Shown in pieces: positions 25,801 through 35,030 of a stretch of DNA of 64,000 nucleotides. The notes under the pieces are model-generated. The model worked only from the letters and a program-made list of their open reading frames with translations. It searched no databases and was not told the DNA's origin. Made by a program: the position numbers and the translations under genes. The DNA lies in contig NZ_QAYX01000022.1 in assembly GCF_003054705.1 (NCBI RefSeq), positions 434,001 through 498,000 on the forward strand. Reading direction: 5' to 3'. This DNA is from Opitutus sp. ER46. GTDB taxonomy: Bacteria; Verrucomicrobiota; Verrucomicrobiia; Opitutales; Opitutaceae. The stretch's first letter is position 1, and every line of letters starts with the position of its first letter.

Positions 25801-25852
25801 TGCACCGAGAAAATCCTCACGCCTTCCGCCCGGTTCGAGGTACACTGTGCCC

Positions 25853-26650
25853 ATGTCCGACACCCCCGCCCCTGTCGTTCTCGTCACCGGCGCCAGCCGC
25901 GGGCTCGGCCGCGGTATCGCCTGCCAGCTCGCCGCCGAGGGCTGCTCCGTCGCGATCAATTACGCCGGCAACCTCGCCGCCGCCGAGGAGACCGTCGCCC
26001 TCTGTCGCGCCGCCGCCCCCAACCCCGCCCAGCGCTTCATCCCGATCCAGGCCGACATCGGCTCCGGCGCCGACCGCGCCCGCCTGGTCGCCGAAACCTG
26101 CCGCCACTTCGGTCGCATCGACGCGCTCGTCAACAATGCCGGCATCGCCCCCAAGGTCCGCGCCGACATCACCGAGGCCCGCGAGGAGGACTTCGAGAGC
26201 CTCCTCCACACCAACCTCGTCGGCCCTCATTTTCTGACCCAGGTCGTGGCGAACTACTGGCTCAAGGAAAAGCCCGCCCCCCGGCTTCCCGGCGGCTTCA
26301 AAGTCGTCTTCGTCACCTCCGTCTCCGCCGACACCGCCTCCATCAATCGCGGTGACTACTGCATCTCCAAGGCCGGCCTCGCCATGTCCGCCCACCTCTG
26401 GGCCGTCCGCCTCGCCGCCGACAACATCCAGGTCGTCGAACTCCGTCCTGGAATTATGGCGACTGACATGACCGCCGGCGTGCGGGGCAAATACGACGAA
26501 CTCCTCGCCACCGGCCTCGTGCCGCAGCGCCGCTGGGGCACCGCCGAGGATGTCGGCCGCGCCGTTCGCGCCGTCATTGCCGGCCACTTCAACTTCTCCA
26601 CCGGCTCCGTCATCTCGATCGATGGCGGCCTCCACCTCCGGCGTCTTTAG
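25853..26650 (+). CDS. short-chain dehydrogenase/reductase (SDR)
   Basis: NAD(P)-dependent oxidoreductase of 265 residues. The cofactor motif TGASRGLGRGIA is at the N-terminus, NNAG follows at mid-chain, and the active site has Ser in VFVTSVSAD and the YxxxK pair in YCISK. The end SGSVISIDGGLHL-like segment is typical of classical SDRs. The start at 25853 is chosen because it puts the glycine motif at the expected position; an upstream in-frame ATG adds 25 unrelated residues. It leads the operon with GH88, isomerase-type and Gfo/Idh genes, so oxidation or reduction of a keto-uronate or sugar acid is plausible. Confidence 0.87.
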   Translation: MSDTPAPVVLVTGASRGLGRGIACQLAAEGCSVAINYAGNLAAAEETVALCRAAAPNPAQRFIPIQADIGSGADRARLVAETCRHFGRIDALVNNAGIAPKVRADITEAREEDFESLLHTNLVGPHFLTQVVANYWLKEKPAPRLPGGFKVVFVTSVSADTASINRGDYCISKAGLAMSAHLWAVRLAADNIQVVELRPGIMATDMTAGVRGKYDELLATGLVPQRRWGTAEDVGRAVRAVIAGHFNFSTGSVISIDGGLHLRRL

Positions 26651-26758
26651 CCCGCCCCACCGGCGCGACGTCTCAGCCGCTCCCGCCGGCCGCTCCGACC
26701 AACCCGATCTTCCCCGACCGCCGCTTCATCTTTTCCGCGTCCGCGTCCCGCCTCCGCC

Positions 26759-28135
26759 ATGATCCGCATCGACACCTCCCTCACCCCTGAATCCCTGCGC
26801 GCTGACGTCCAGCGCGTGTTCGACGCTTCCGCCCGCAAGATCGTCTCCCTCCAGCGCGCCTGGGATCCCGCCCAGGGCACGCCCGTCGTCACCGTCGACG
26901 GCAGGTACACCTCGCGCGGCTGGACCGAGTGGACGCAGGGTTTCCAATTCGGCGCCGCGATTCTCCAGTTCGCCGCCACCGGCGACCGCAAGATGCTCGC
27001 GCTCGGCCGCGAGGGCACCCAGCGCTACATGGCGTCCCACGTCAGCCACATCGGCGTCCACGACCACGGCTTCAACAACGTCTCCACCTACGGCACCCTC
27101 CACCAGCTCGCCCGCGCCGGCCGCTTCGATTGCAGCGAAGGCGAACTCAGCTTCTACGAGCTCGCGCTCAAGCTCTCGGGCGCCATCCAGGCGTCCCGCT
27201 GGACCGATCTGCCCGAGGGCCAGGGCTACATCTACTCCTTCAACGGCCCGCACTCGCTGTTCGCCGACACCATCCGCTCCCTCCGCGCCCTCGCCCTCTC
27301 ACACCGCTTCGGCCACTGTCTCATGGGCGAACGTGACCGCCGGATTTCCCTCCTGCAGCGACTCATCCAACACGCCGACACCACCGCCCGCTACAACGTG
27401 TACTTCGGCACTGGCCGCGACGCCTATGACCTCCGCGGCCGCGTCGCCCACGAGTCCATCTTCAACCTGAACGACGGCTCCTACCGCTGCCCCAGCACCC
27501 AGCAGGGCTACTCGCCTTTCTCCACCTGGACCCGCGGCCTCGCCTGGATCATCTGCGGCTACGCCGAGCAGCTTGCCTTCCTCAACGCCCTGCCCGGCGC
27601 CGAGCTCAAACCTTTCGGCGGCAAGGCGTCCGTCATCGACCGCTTCCTCTGGGCCGCGACCGCCGCCGCCGACTTCTACCTCGAGCAGACGCCCACCGAT
27701 GGCATCCCGTATTGGGACACCGGGGCGCCGAACCTCCACCGCCTTGGCGACTACCTCGCCCGCCCCGCCGAACCGTTCAACGATTTCGAGCCGGTCGACA
27801 GCTCCGCCGCCGCCATTGCCGCGCAAGGACTCCTCCGCCTCGGCCGCTTCCTGCAGGGCCAGGGCCGCCGCCGTGCCGGCGATCGCTACTTCACCGCCGG
27901 GCTCACCGTCGCCCGCACGCTCTGCCAGGAACCCTACCTCTCCACCTCGCCAAAACACCAGGGGCTGCTCCTTCACACCGTCTATCACCGCCCCAACGGC
28001 TGGGATCGCATTCCCGCCGGTCGCAAGGTCCCGTGCGGCGAGGCGTGCATGTGGGGCGATTACCACCTGCGCGAACTCGCGTACTACCTGCAGCAGCTCG
28101 CCGACGGGAAGGACTACACCTTCTTCGGCGCCTGA
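26759..28135 (+). CDS. GH88 unsaturated glucuronyl hydrolase-like enzyme
   Basis: Hydrolase of 458 residues that would remove 4,5-unsaturated uronate from oligosaccharides left by polysaccharide lyases. GH88-type blocks are visible: HDHGFNNVSTYG, SFNGPHSLFADTIRSLRALA, STQQGYSPFSTWTRGLAW, TPTDGIPYWDTGAP, DSSAAAIAAQGLLRLG, GLLLHTVYHRPNGWD and GEACMWGDYHLREL. There is no signal peptide, so it acts in the cytoplasm after import. The heparinase-like lyase at 15303 and the lyase-like protein at 38456 are candidate suppliers of its substrate. Confidence 0.87.
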   Translation: MIRIDTSLTPESLRADVQRVFDASARKIVSLQRAWDPAQGTPVVTVDGRYTSRGWTEWTQGFQFGAAILQFAATGDRKMLALGREGTQRYMASHVSHIGVHDHGFNNVSTYGTLHQLARAGRFDCSEGELSFYELALKLSGAIQASRWTDLPEGQGYIYSFNGPHSLFADTIRSLRALALSHRFGHCLMGERDRRISLLQRLIQHADTTARYNVYFGTGRDAYDLRGRVAHESIFNLNDGSYRCPSTQQGYSPFSTWTRGLAWIICGYAEQLAFLNALPGAELKPFGGKASVIDRFLWAATAAADFYLEQTPTDGIPYWDTGAPNLHRLGDYLARPAEPFNDFEPVDSSAAAIAAQGLLRLGRFLQGQGRRRAGDRYFTAGLTVARTLCQEPYLSTSPKHQGLLLHTVYHRPNGWDRIPAGRKVPCGEACMWGDYHLRELAYYLQQLADGKDYTFFGA

Positions 28136-28207
28136 GCTCCGCCCCTCTGCTCGGCCGCCGTCTCTCTCCCGCGCGGTCACTCCTCCCTTCACCTCTCCCC
28201 GGCGTCC

Positions 28208-29032
28208 ATGAACTCCCCGTCGCTCGACCGCCTCTGCATTCACTCGATCACCACGAAGCCGTGGTCGCTCTACGAGGCCGTGCCCCGCTACGCCGCCGTC
28301 GGCGTCAAGGGCATCACCGTTTGGCGGCAGGCACTCGAGGGCCGCGACCCGCGCGGCGCCGGCGCGTTCATCCGCGACCACGGGCTCTCGATCGTCTCGC
28401 TTTGCCGCGGCGGCTTCTTCCCCGCGCTCACGCCGGCCGACCGGCTCAAGGCCATCGATGAGAACCGCCGCTGCATCGACGAGGCCGCCGCCCTCGGCGC
28501 CCCGCTCATCGTGCTCGTCTGCGGCGCGGTCCCCGGCCAATCCCTCGACGAATCACGCCGGCAGATCACCGAGGGCATCGCCGCCGTCCTTCCCCATGCC
28601 GCCGCCGCCGGCGTGAAGCTCGCCATCGAGCCGCTGCATCCCATGTACGCTGCCGATCGCTCCGCCGTGAACACCATGGCCCAGGCCCGCGCCATGTGCA
28701 CCGCCCTCAACTCCCCGTGGGTTGGCATCGCCGTCGATGTCTACCACGTCTGGTGGGATCCCGACCTCGAGGCCGAGATCAAGCTCGCCGGCCGCAACGG
28801 CACGCTCGCCGCCTTCCACGTCTGCGACTGGGTGTTCCCGTTCGCCGACATGCTCAACGACCGCGGCCTCATGGGTGAGGGCTGCATCGACATCCGCACG
28901 ATCCGCGGCTGGGTCGAGGCCGCCGGGTTCACCGGCTTCAACGAGGTCGAGATCTTCTCCAACCGCCTCTGGCAAACGGACCAGACCGACTTCCTCCTCC
29001 GCATCAAGCAGGCCTACCTCAACTGCACCTGA
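28208..29032 (+). CDS. sugar phosphate isomerase/epimerase (xylose-isomerase-like TIM barrel)
   Basis: TIM-barrel protein of 274 residues of the AP-endonuclease-2 superfamily. Metal-ligand positions are conserved: [13 protein letters not shown] (Glu), [13 protein letters not shown] (Asp, His), [10 protein letters not shown] (His, Asp) and GFNEVEIFS (Glu). The family isomerises or epimerises sugars, keto-sugars or inositol derivatives. It lies 72 bp after GH88 and 44 bp before the Gfo/Idh gene. Confidence 0.84.
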   Translation: MNSPSLDRLCIHSITTKPWSLYEAVPRYAAVGVKGITVWRQALEGRDPRGAGAFIRDHGLSIVSLCRGGFFPALTPADRLKAIDENRRCIDEAAALGAPLIVLVCGAVPGQSLDESRRQITEGIAAVLPHAAAAGVKLAIEPLHPMYAADRSAVNTMAQARAMCTALNSPWVGIAVDVYHVWWDPDLEAEIKLAGRNGTLAAFHVCDWVFPFADMLNDRGLMGEGCIDIRTIRGWVEAAGFTGFNEVEIFSNRLWQTDQTDFLLRIKQAYLNCT

Positions 29033-29076
29033 ACCCCTCCCCGGCTCCTCTCGTCCCGCAACTTCTTCTCCCTTCC

Positions 29077-30225
29077 ATGAAACAACACCATGTCGGCATC
29101 ATCATGAACGGCGTGACCGGCCGGATGGGCACGAATCAGCACCTGATCCGTTCCATCCTCGCCATCCGCAAAGAGGGCGGCGTGAAACTCGCCAACGGCG
29201 ACGTCATCGTCCCCGACCCCATCCTCGTCGGTCGCAACGCCGACAAGCTCCAGCAGCTCGCCCGCACCCACGATGTCTCCCGGTTCACCACCGATCTCAG
29301 CGCCGCGCTGAAGGACCCGTCCAACCAGATCTATTTCGACTCGCAGACCACCGACCGCCGCGCCACCGCCGTCCGCCAGGCCATCGCCGCCCGCAAGGCC
29401 ATCTATTGCGAGAAGCCGACCGCCGTGGACGTCGACACCGCCCTCGCCCTCTTCCGCGAGTGCCAGGCCGCCGGCCTCAAGAACGGCGTCGTCCAGGACA
29501 AGCTCTGGCTCCCCGGCCTGCGCAAGCTGAAGCTCCTGATCGACTCCGGCTTCTTCGGCAAAATCCTCTCCGTCCGCGGCGAGTTCGGCTACTGGGTCTT
29601 CGAGGGCGACCTCCAGCCCGCCCAGCGCCCGTCGTGGAACTACCGCAAGGAGGATGGCGGCGGCATCGTCATCGATATGCTCTGCCACTGGCGCTACGTG
29701 ATCGACAATCTGTTCGGCAACGTCACCGCCGTCTCCTGCCTCGCCGCCACGCACGTGCCCGAGCGCATCGACGAACGCGGCCAGCGCTACGCCTGCACCG
29801 CCGACGACTCCGCCTACGCCACCTTCGAGACCGATCAGGGAATCCTCCTGCATTTCAACAGCTCCTGGTGCGTCCGCGTCCGCCGCGACGATCTCCTCAC
29901 GCTCCAAGTCGATGGCACCAAGGGTTCCGCCGTCGCCGGCCTGCGCGAGTGCTGGACGCAGCGCGCCGAGACCACCCCGCGCCCGATCTGGAATCCCGAC
30001 GTCCCGCAGCCGATCGACTTCTACGCCGGCTGGCAGAAGGTCCCCGACCCGATGCCCTACGACAACGCGTTCAAGGTCCAGTGGGAGATGTTCCTCAAGC
30101 ACGTCGTCGCCGACGAGCCGTTCCGCTGGAGCCTCCTCGAAGGCGCCAAGGGCGTGCAGCTCGCCGAGCTCGGCCTCGAGTCGTCCGCCAAGCGCCAGTG
30201 GGTGAAGCTCCCTCCGCTCGGCTAA
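29077..30225 (+). CDS. Gfo/Idh/MocA family NAD(P)-dependent oxidoreductase
   Basis: Dehydrogenase-type protein of 382 residues. The N-terminus [15 protein letters not shown] is the Rossmann dinucleotide site. The family EKP motif is present as [11 protein letters not shown]. The central C-terminal-domain block [42 protein letters not shown] includes the usual GG-x-x-x-D-x-x-x-H pattern. Partners in the operon (SDR, isomerase-type) suggest stepwise redox epimerisation of an imported sugar or sugar acid. Confidence 0.86.
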   Translation: MKQHHVGIIMNGVTGRMGTNQHLIRSILAIRKEGGVKLANGDVIVPDPILVGRNADKLQQLARTHDVSRFTTDLSAALKDPSNQIYFDSQTTDRRATAVRQAIAARKAIYCEKPTAVDVDTALALFRECQAAGLKNGVVQDKLWLPGLRKLKLLIDSGFFGKILSVRGEFGYWVFEGDLQPAQRPSWNYRKEDGGGIVIDMLCHWRYVIDNLFGNVTAVSCLAATHVPERIDERGQRYACTADDSAYATFETDQGILLHFNSSWCVRVRRDDLLTLQVDGTKGSAVAGLRECWTQRAETTPRPIWNPDVPQPIDFYAGWQKVPDPMPYDNAFKVQWEMFLKHVVADEPFRWSLLEGAKGVQLAELGLESSAKRQWVKLPPLG

Positions 30226-30324
30226 TGTAGAATGCAGAATGAAGAATGTAGAATGTCCGGAACCGCAGCTCCCCCACTAAGGATCGAGACATTCCAAATT
30301 CTGCATTCGCCATTCTGCATTAGC
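30221..30324. repeat. imperfect 37-bp inverted repeat of AGAATG units
   Basis: Left arm 30221-30257 and right arm 30288-30324 pair at 31 of 37 positions, with about 30 bp between. The arms are built from iterated (G/C/T)AGAATG units. The left arm includes the stop codon of the oxidoreductase gene. It lies between convergent operons and could act as a bidirectional terminator or be a dispersed non-autonomous element. Confidence 0.6.
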
Positions 30325-30339
30325 GAAGCGTCAGCATTA

Positions 30340-30370
30340 GCCGTTACGCGCGCTTAGCGCGCGTAACGGC
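30340..30370. terminator. 14-bp GC-rich hairpin at the 3' end of the MFS gene
   Basis: GCCGTTACGCGCGC (30340-30353) and its perfect complement (30357-30370) flank a TTA loop. The right arm codes for the last residues (AVTRAKRA) of the minus-strand MFS protein and the left arm contains its stop codon. No T-run follows, so a stabilising or transcription-blocking role is more likely than classical termination. Confidence 0.5.
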
Positions 30371-31579
30371 GAAAAGCATCACCCCGACCAGCAACAGTCC
30401 GGCGGCGGAGACCTGGAAGATCAGGCCGAGATCGACCTTCGCGTCCTTCAACCAACCGCCCACGTAGATCATCAGGCCGCCCATCGAGACGCTCACGAAG
30501 TTGAGCAGCCCGTAGCCCGTCGCGCTGTACCGTTCGTCGACGATCGTCCGCGTGATCGGCATCAGGTTCGCATCGAAGAATCCGCGGCCGAGGCCGTACA
30601 CCACGAGCCCCGCCACGGCCAACAGCAGCGTCCCGCCGTTGATGCCCAGAAAGAGCGCCGGGCCCACCACGCAGAAACCGATCGCCGGCACGAGCGCGCG
30701 TGCCCTCGGCTGCGATCGGCTCCATCGGTCCGCCCAGATGCCCCCCAGCAGCACGCCGAGGAATGACGCCACCTGGATGTAGCCCGTCGCCGTCATGCCC
30801 GCCGCCCCAAGCCCGAGCTGGAAGTGTTCCCGCAGATACGTCGGCAGCCAGCCGTAGATGCCCCAGTTCGCCACGCCCACGAGCGCGTTTACCCCGAGCA
30901 GGATCAGGAACGCAGGGTGCCGCACCAACTCGCCCAACGCGCGTCCGAGACCGGGCGTGCCCGCGTCGACCACGACTTCGCCGCCACGCTTCGCCGCGGC
31001 CGGCGGCACGTCGCGCACGATCCAAAGACACACCAGCGCGTAGCCGATGCCGAAGAGGCCAAAACCGTAAAACCCGATCCGCCAGCCCCAGTGCTCTGCG
31101 ATCACGCCGCCCACTCCACCCAGCGCCGCCCCGGCGTACACGCCGCTCATGTGCAGCCCCGTCGCCAAAGACCGGGTACGGCCAGGATGCAGGTCCGAGA
31201 TCAGCGCCAGCGCCGCCGGGATGTAACACGCCTCGCTCAGCCCCATCACCGCGCGCGAAATCAGCATGCCTTGCAGCGAATGCATGTGCCCGGTCGCCCA
31301 CGTGACCGCCGACCAGATGAACACGCTCGCCACGATCACCCACCGCCGGCTGAACCGGTCCGCCAGGTAGCCGCCGAACGGGCTGAACACGCCGTATGTC
31401 CAGAGAAACACCGAGGTCAGCAGCCCGAACTGCGCATCCGTCATCGCGATGTCCGCTTTGATCGGATCACGCATCGTCGTGATCATCAGCCGATCGAGGT
31501 AGTTCAGCAGCGCCACCACCCACAACACCGCCACCGTGAGCCACGCTTTCGTCAGCGGGCCCGATCGTTCTTCGGTCAT
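30344..31579 (-). CDS. MFS transporter (sialic-acid locus)
   Basis: Inner-membrane major facilitator of 411 residues with 12 predicted helices. The N-terminal helix LTVAVLWVVALLNYLDRLMITT and the loop GGYLADRFSRRWV carry the conserved ALNYLDR and D-R-x-x-R-R motifs of the anion:cation symporter branch. It starts 10 bp after the Kelch gene and is third in the operon after the sialate lyase and the Kelch protein, so N-acetylneuraminate or a derivative is the likely cargo. That assignment is from context. Confidence 0.86.
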   Translation of the reverse strand: MTEERSGPLTKAWLTVAVLWVVALLNYLDRLMITTMRDPIKADIAMTDAQFGLLTSVFLWTYGVFSPFGGYLADRFSRRWVIVASVFIWSAVTWATGHMHSLQGMLISRAVMGLSEACYIPAALALISDLHPGRTRSLATGLHMSGVYAGAALGGVGGVIAEHWGWRIGFYGFGLFGIGYALVCLWIVRDVPPAAAKRGGEVVVDAGTPGLGRALGELVRHPAFLILLGVNALVGVANWGIYGWLPTYLREHFQLGLGAAGMTATGYIQVASFLGVLLGGIWADRWSRSQPRARALVPAIGFCVVGPALFLGINGGTLLLAVAGLVVYGLGRGFFDANLMPITRTIVDERYSATGYGLLNFVSVSMGGLMIYVGGWLKDAKVDLGLIFQVSAAGLLLVGVMLFAVTRAKRA

Positions 31580-31589
31580 TTTGATTCTC

Positions 31590-32636
31590 CTATTGGGTTG
31601 CCCACACCGCCGGCGAACGCACTCCCGGCTTCGCCTCCCCGCCCGGGATCACCACACGTCCGCGCCACATCGTGGCGGTCGTCGTCACCAGCGAAAAGGG
31701 TACGTCCGCCTCACGCGTCCACGCGTTGCGCGCGGGATCGTACGCCAGCACGTCGCGGGGAAAGCCTTTGTGGTCCGTCGGCTTCACTCCGACCTGCGCC
31801 CCGTCGTCCCCGCCGATCACCCACAGCCGTCCGTCCACGAGCGGCGCCGGACTCGGCGCGGCCACCGCCGCGCGCGGCAGGTCCGCCAGCCGCTGCCAGC
31901 CGTCCTGCTCGCGATACCGCCACGCGTCCCGCAGCCACTCGCGACGCGTCTTGCCCGCGCCGTCCGGTACGAGCTGCGCGCCGCCGAAGACATAAAACGC
32001 ATCCTCGCCCGCCCCGGCCACCGCCAGCATCCGCTCCGCGCCGGGAAAGGCCGGCAACGCGCGCCAGCCGTGCGCGACGTCGTCCAAGTTGAGGACATAT
32101 GCGCCGCGCTCCGCCACCGTCGCATCCGGCCGGGCCAACCCGCCCATCACGTACACGCGCCGCCCCATGCGTGCGCCCGCGGCCATCGCCAGCGGACGCG
32201 GCAGCTTGGGCCAGGATGTGAAGCGCGCTTCGCCGTTCACAAGCTGCAGGAGCCACACGTCATCAAAGTTCCGCCGCGCGTCCCCGCCGCCAACCAGCAG
32301 CACGCCGTCATCGACGTTCACCGCCACGCCGTAGCCGCCCGCTGTGGGCAACCGGCCGGCTTTACGCCATGCCGCCTGAGGCGCCTCCAGCACGAAGACA
32401 CTGTCGTACCAAGTCTTCGTCCCGTTCTCCCACGGCGGCCGGTCCGGAAAGTTCGCCCCTCCCGCCACGAGCAGGCAGTCACCGCTCACGCCCGCGTAGC
32501 TGCCGGCAAAGCCGATCGCATCCGGCACCGGCGGCAGCGCCACCCACTGGGGAGAGGTCGCCCCCGTCTCCGCCGCGGCCCCGAGCCCGGCAGTCACCGT
32601 CGCGGCAATCAGGGTCATGGCGGCGCGTAACGTCAC
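31590..32636 (-). CDS. Kelch-repeat protein, N-acetylneuraminate epimerase-like
   Basis: Exported Kelch beta-propeller of 348 residues from the GTG at 32636. A signal peptide follows (AAMTLIAATVTAGLGAAAE). Repeated strands contain GG doublets: LLVAGGANF, GGYGVAVNVDDGVLLVGGGD, RVYVMGGLA, AFYVFGGAQ, RLWVIGGDDG and VVIPGGE. ANFPD...WENGTKTWYDSVFVL resembles NanM mutarotase/epimerase, which converts alpha- to beta-sialic acid. The GTG overlaps the lyase stop (GTGA at 32636-32633); an in-frame ATG at 32618 would also give a good signal peptide. Role by family and context: preparing sialate for uptake or cleavage. Confidence 0.8.
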   Translation of the reverse strand: MTLRAAMTLIAATVTAGLGAAAETGATSPQWVALPPVPDAIGFAGSYAGVSGDCLLVAGGANFPDRPPWENGTKTWYDSVFVLEAPQAAWRKAGRLPTAGGYGVAVNVDDGVLLVGGGDARRNFDDVWLLQLVNGEARFTSWPKLPRPLAMAAGARMGRRVYVMGGLARPDATVAERGAYVLNLDDVAHGWRALPAFPGAERMLAVAGAGEDAFYVFGGAQLVPDGAGKTRREWLRDAWRYREQDGWQRLADLPRAAVAAPSPAPLVDGRLWVIGGDDGAQVGVKPTDHKGFPRDVLAYDPARNAWTREADVPFSLVTTTATMWRGRVVIPGGEAKPGVRSPAVWATQ

Positions 32637-33541
32637 TTGCTCGCGTAGTCGAAGAAGCCCACGGCCCGCAGCCCGGCCTCGAGCCGCTTCTCCTGTTCCG
32701 GAGTGAGCGACCGCAACGGCAACCGCACCGGCCCGCAGTCGAGCCCGATCATCTTCATGATCGCTTTTCCCGCCGGGAGCCCGCCCGCGCCGTTCATCAC
32801 GTCGATGAACGCCTGCGCTTTCGCCTGCTCGCGCTTCGCGGTCGCCAGGTCGCCCGCGCGGAACGCCTCGATCACGCGCCGGTACAGCGGCGCCGCGTAA
32901 TTGTAGGTGCTGCCCACCGCGCCGGTCGCCCCGAGTTCGAGCCCCGACAACAGGATTTCATCGCGGCCGAACAACACTTCAAACCGCTCCTGCTGAAAGG
33001 CCTTCGCCGCTCGAAAATCCGCCAAGTCCTCGTAGGTGAACTTCACCCCCGCCAGCGTCGGAATCCGGTCCGCCGCCCGCGCCAGGAACTCCGCCGCCGG
33101 CACGGTCACGTGCGTCATCGACGGCATGTAATAGTAGAAGAACGGCAGCTTCGGCGCCGCCGCCGCGACTTCACCACACCACGCGACGAGTTCATTCGCC
33201 CCGGGTTTGAAGAAGCACGGCGCCACGGTCGCGATCGCGTCCGCTCCTTTGGCCTGCGCATGCGCGGCCAGCGCGCGAGCATCGCCCAAGGCAAGATGCC
33301 CCACGTGCACGATCACCTTCAGCCCCGGCTGGCGCGCCTTCAGCCACGCCTCCGCGATGCTCATGCGCTCCGTACTCGTCATCGACGCTCCCTCTCCGGT
33401 CGTGCCGCAGATGAACGCGCCGGAGACACCATTGCGGGCCAGCAGCGCAGCCTGTTGGGGAATCATGTCGAGGTTCACCTCGCCATTGGCGCGAAACGCC
33501 GTGAACGGGGCCGCCGTCAGCCCGGGAAGTCGAAAATTCAT
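32633..33541 (-). CDS. nanA: N-acetylneuraminate lyase-like DHDPS-family aldolase
   Basis: Class I aldolase of 302 residues that would split N-acetylneuraminate into pyruvate and N-acetylmannosamine. The DapA/NanA phosphate/carboxylate motif is GAFICGTTGEGASMT; LPFFYYYMPSMTHV carries the catalytic Tyr region and resembles the FYYHIPALTG block of eukaryotic-type sialate lyases; the Schiff-base lysine is K167 in AGVKFTYEDL. The start at 33541 gives MNFRLPGLTAAPFTAF, normal for the family; an upstream ATG adds 14 residues. The symbol rests on the neighbouring Kelch protein and MFS transporter. No ManNAc kinase or 2-epimerase follows in this operon. Confidence 0.8.
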   Translation of the reverse strand: MNFRLPGLTAAPFTAFRANGEVNLDMIPQQAALLARNGVSGAFICGTTGEGASMTSTERMSIAEAWLKARQPGLKVIVHVGHLALGDARALAAHAQAKGADAIATVAPCFFKPGANELVAWCGEVAAAAPKLPFFYYYMPSMTHVTVPAAEFLARAADRIPTLAGVKFTYEDLADFRAAKAFQQERFEVLFGRDEILLSGLELGATGAVGSTYNYAAPLYRRVIEAFRAGDLATAKREQAKAQAFIDVMNGAGGLPAGKAIMKMIGLDCGPVRLPLRSLTPEQEKRLEAGLRAVGFFDYASK

Positions 33542-33672
33542 AGGGTACGCGTCCCATCCTCCCCCGTCCCTCCCCCCTCTCAAGCCCCCGCAAGTGGCAC
33601 CAAGAGAATACCTCTCGCCGCCAACCTCTTTCTCATTCTCTTCCTCTTACTCTTTCTCCCGAGGGATTGAGC

Positions 33673-33693
33673 AGTTTTCGCGGAGCGGAAACT
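33673..33693. repeat. dispersed hairpin element, copy 3 (variant)
   Basis: AGTTTTCGC / GCGGAAACT with loop GGA; one mismatch in the stem compared with copies 1, 2 and 4. The flanking CT-rich and GA-rich tracts are themselves complementary, which extends the potential stem by tens of bases. Confidence 0.7.
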
Positions 33694-33782
33694 GGAGAGA
33701 AAGAGAAAGAGTATGAGTAAGAGAAAGATCCTCCCGCCACTCCCCGCGCCTCGCGCTCGGCTTTCCCACTTTCACTCTCACT

Positions 33783-33801
33783 CCGGGCGCGTCGCGCCCG
33801 G
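33783..33801. repeat. CCGGGCGC hairpin, fourth copy
   Basis: CCGGGCGC (33783-33790), loop GTC, GCGCCCGG (33794-33801), preceded by CACTTTCACTCTCACT as at 24859-24907. Confidence 0.65.
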
Positions 33802-33922
33802 CCATTCGGCCACCCACACCCCGTCTGAATCCACTTGCCGCATCCCGGCTCCCCCGCCCTTGTTTAACGGCTTAACCCCGCCCCACCAAACGCCACCCTC
33901 CGCCCCTGTCGCCGCCCCGCTC

Positions 33923-34969
33923 ATGACCCCGCACGTCACGATGAAGACCATCGCCGCTCAGGCGGGCGTCACCCAGGCCACCGTCTCGATGAGCCTGGCC
34001 AAAAACCCGCGCATCCCGGCCACCACCCGCGAGCGCATCCAGGCCATCGCGCAGCGACTCGGCTACCAGCCCAATCCCTACCTTTCCACCCTCATGCGCG
34101 TGCGGCGGCACGGCAAAGTCCTCAGCGAACGCCCCGTCCTCGCCCTCGTCTCCGGCCAGCCCACTGCCGACGGCTGGCGCAACCACCCGGCCCCCACCAT
34201 CCGCCAGATGCGCGAGGGCGCCCTCGAACGCGCCGCCGCCCGCGGTTTTCGCGCCCAGGATTTCTGGCTCCGCCGCGACGGCATGTCCGACGAGCGTTTC
34301 TCCGAGATGCTCCACGCCCGCGGCATCGAGGGCGTCCTCCTCAGCCCCCCCGCCGAGGGCGCACGTCCGCCGCAGCTGAAATGGGAGTACTTCTCCGCCG
34401 TCAGCCTCAGCGTCCCGCTGCCCAACCTCACCCTCGCGACCGTCTGCAACGACCACTACTTTTCCAGCCTCCAGGTCGCCCGCGAGTGCCACGCCCGCGG
34501 CTACCGCCGCCCCGGCTTGATCCTGCTCGAGTTTCACCAGCAGCGGTTCCAGGGACGCTGGGAGGCCGGCGTCCTCATGGCCGGACAAATGCTCCCCGAC
34601 CTTCACGTCGCCCCACCGCTCTATCTCACCGATCGCAACGATCCCGCGCCGCTCACGCGCTGGCTCAAGGCCGAGCGCCCCGACGTCATCATCACCCCTT
34701 CAGTCGAGACCGTCCCCGTCCTGCTCCCCACGCTTGCCCGTCTGCGCCGCCGCGTCCCGGAAAGCATCGGGCTCGCCGTCCTCGCCGTCCCCTCCCTCGG
34801 CTCCCCCATCTCCGGCATCTTTCAGAACGGAGCCCGAATCGGCGCCACCGCGATCGACACCCTCGTCAGCCTCATCGAGCGCCACGAACACGGACTCCCC
34901 TCGCAAGCCTCGACCGTCATGGTCGAGGGCCAGTGGAACGAGGGCACCTCGCTGCGCCCCCACCCCTGA
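33923..34969 (+). CDS. LacI family transcriptional regulator
   Basis: Sugar-responsive repressor-type protein of 348 residues. The LacI HTH is at the N-terminus (MKTIAAQAGVTQATVSMSLAKNPRIPATTRERI...LGYQPNPYLSTLM) followed by a sensor domain (PVLALVSGQPTADGW...). The start at 33923 is used; a second ATG at 33941 directly before KTIAAQAG is equally compatible. It belongs to the same subtype as the regulator at 54245 (RIQAIA...LGY-NP...MRARR / VRRHG). It is divergent from the sialic-acid operon and upstream of GH2, so either could be its target. Confidence 0.86.
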   Translation: MTPHVTMKTIAAQAGVTQATVSMSLAKNPRIPATTRERIQAIAQRLGYQPNPYLSTLMRVRRHGKVLSERPVLALVSGQPTADGWRNHPAPTIRQMREGALERAAARGFRAQDFWLRRDGMSDERFSEMLHARGIEGVLLSPPAEGARPPQLKWEYFSAVSLSVPLPNLTLATVCNDHYFSSLQVARECHARGYRRPGLILLEFHQQRFQGRWEAGVLMAGQMLPDLHVAPPLYLTDRNDPAPLTRWLKAERPDVIITPSVETVPVLLPTLARLRRRVPESIGLAVLAVPSLGSPISGIFQNGARIGATAIDTLVSLIERHEHGLPSQASTVMVEGQWNEGTSLRPHP

Positions 34970-35030
34970 TCAGCGCGCAGCGCCTCTTTCTCTTACTCAT
35001 ACTCTTCCTCTTTCTCTCAACGAATTGAGC

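Larger units (their letters stand above)
33542..33922. other. 381-bp divergent region, nanA-type operon / LacI gene
   Basis: No gene found. It contains a CT-rich tract (about 33628-33656), GATTGAG (33665), the hairpin element copy 3, a GA-rich tract complementary to the CT tract (about 33694-33730), a CACTTTCACTCTCAC tract and one CCGGGCGC hairpin (33783-33801). TTTAACGGCTTAAC near 33863 is AT-rich, partly symmetric and 50-60 bp before the LacI start; it could be an autoregulatory site. Confidence 0.45.
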
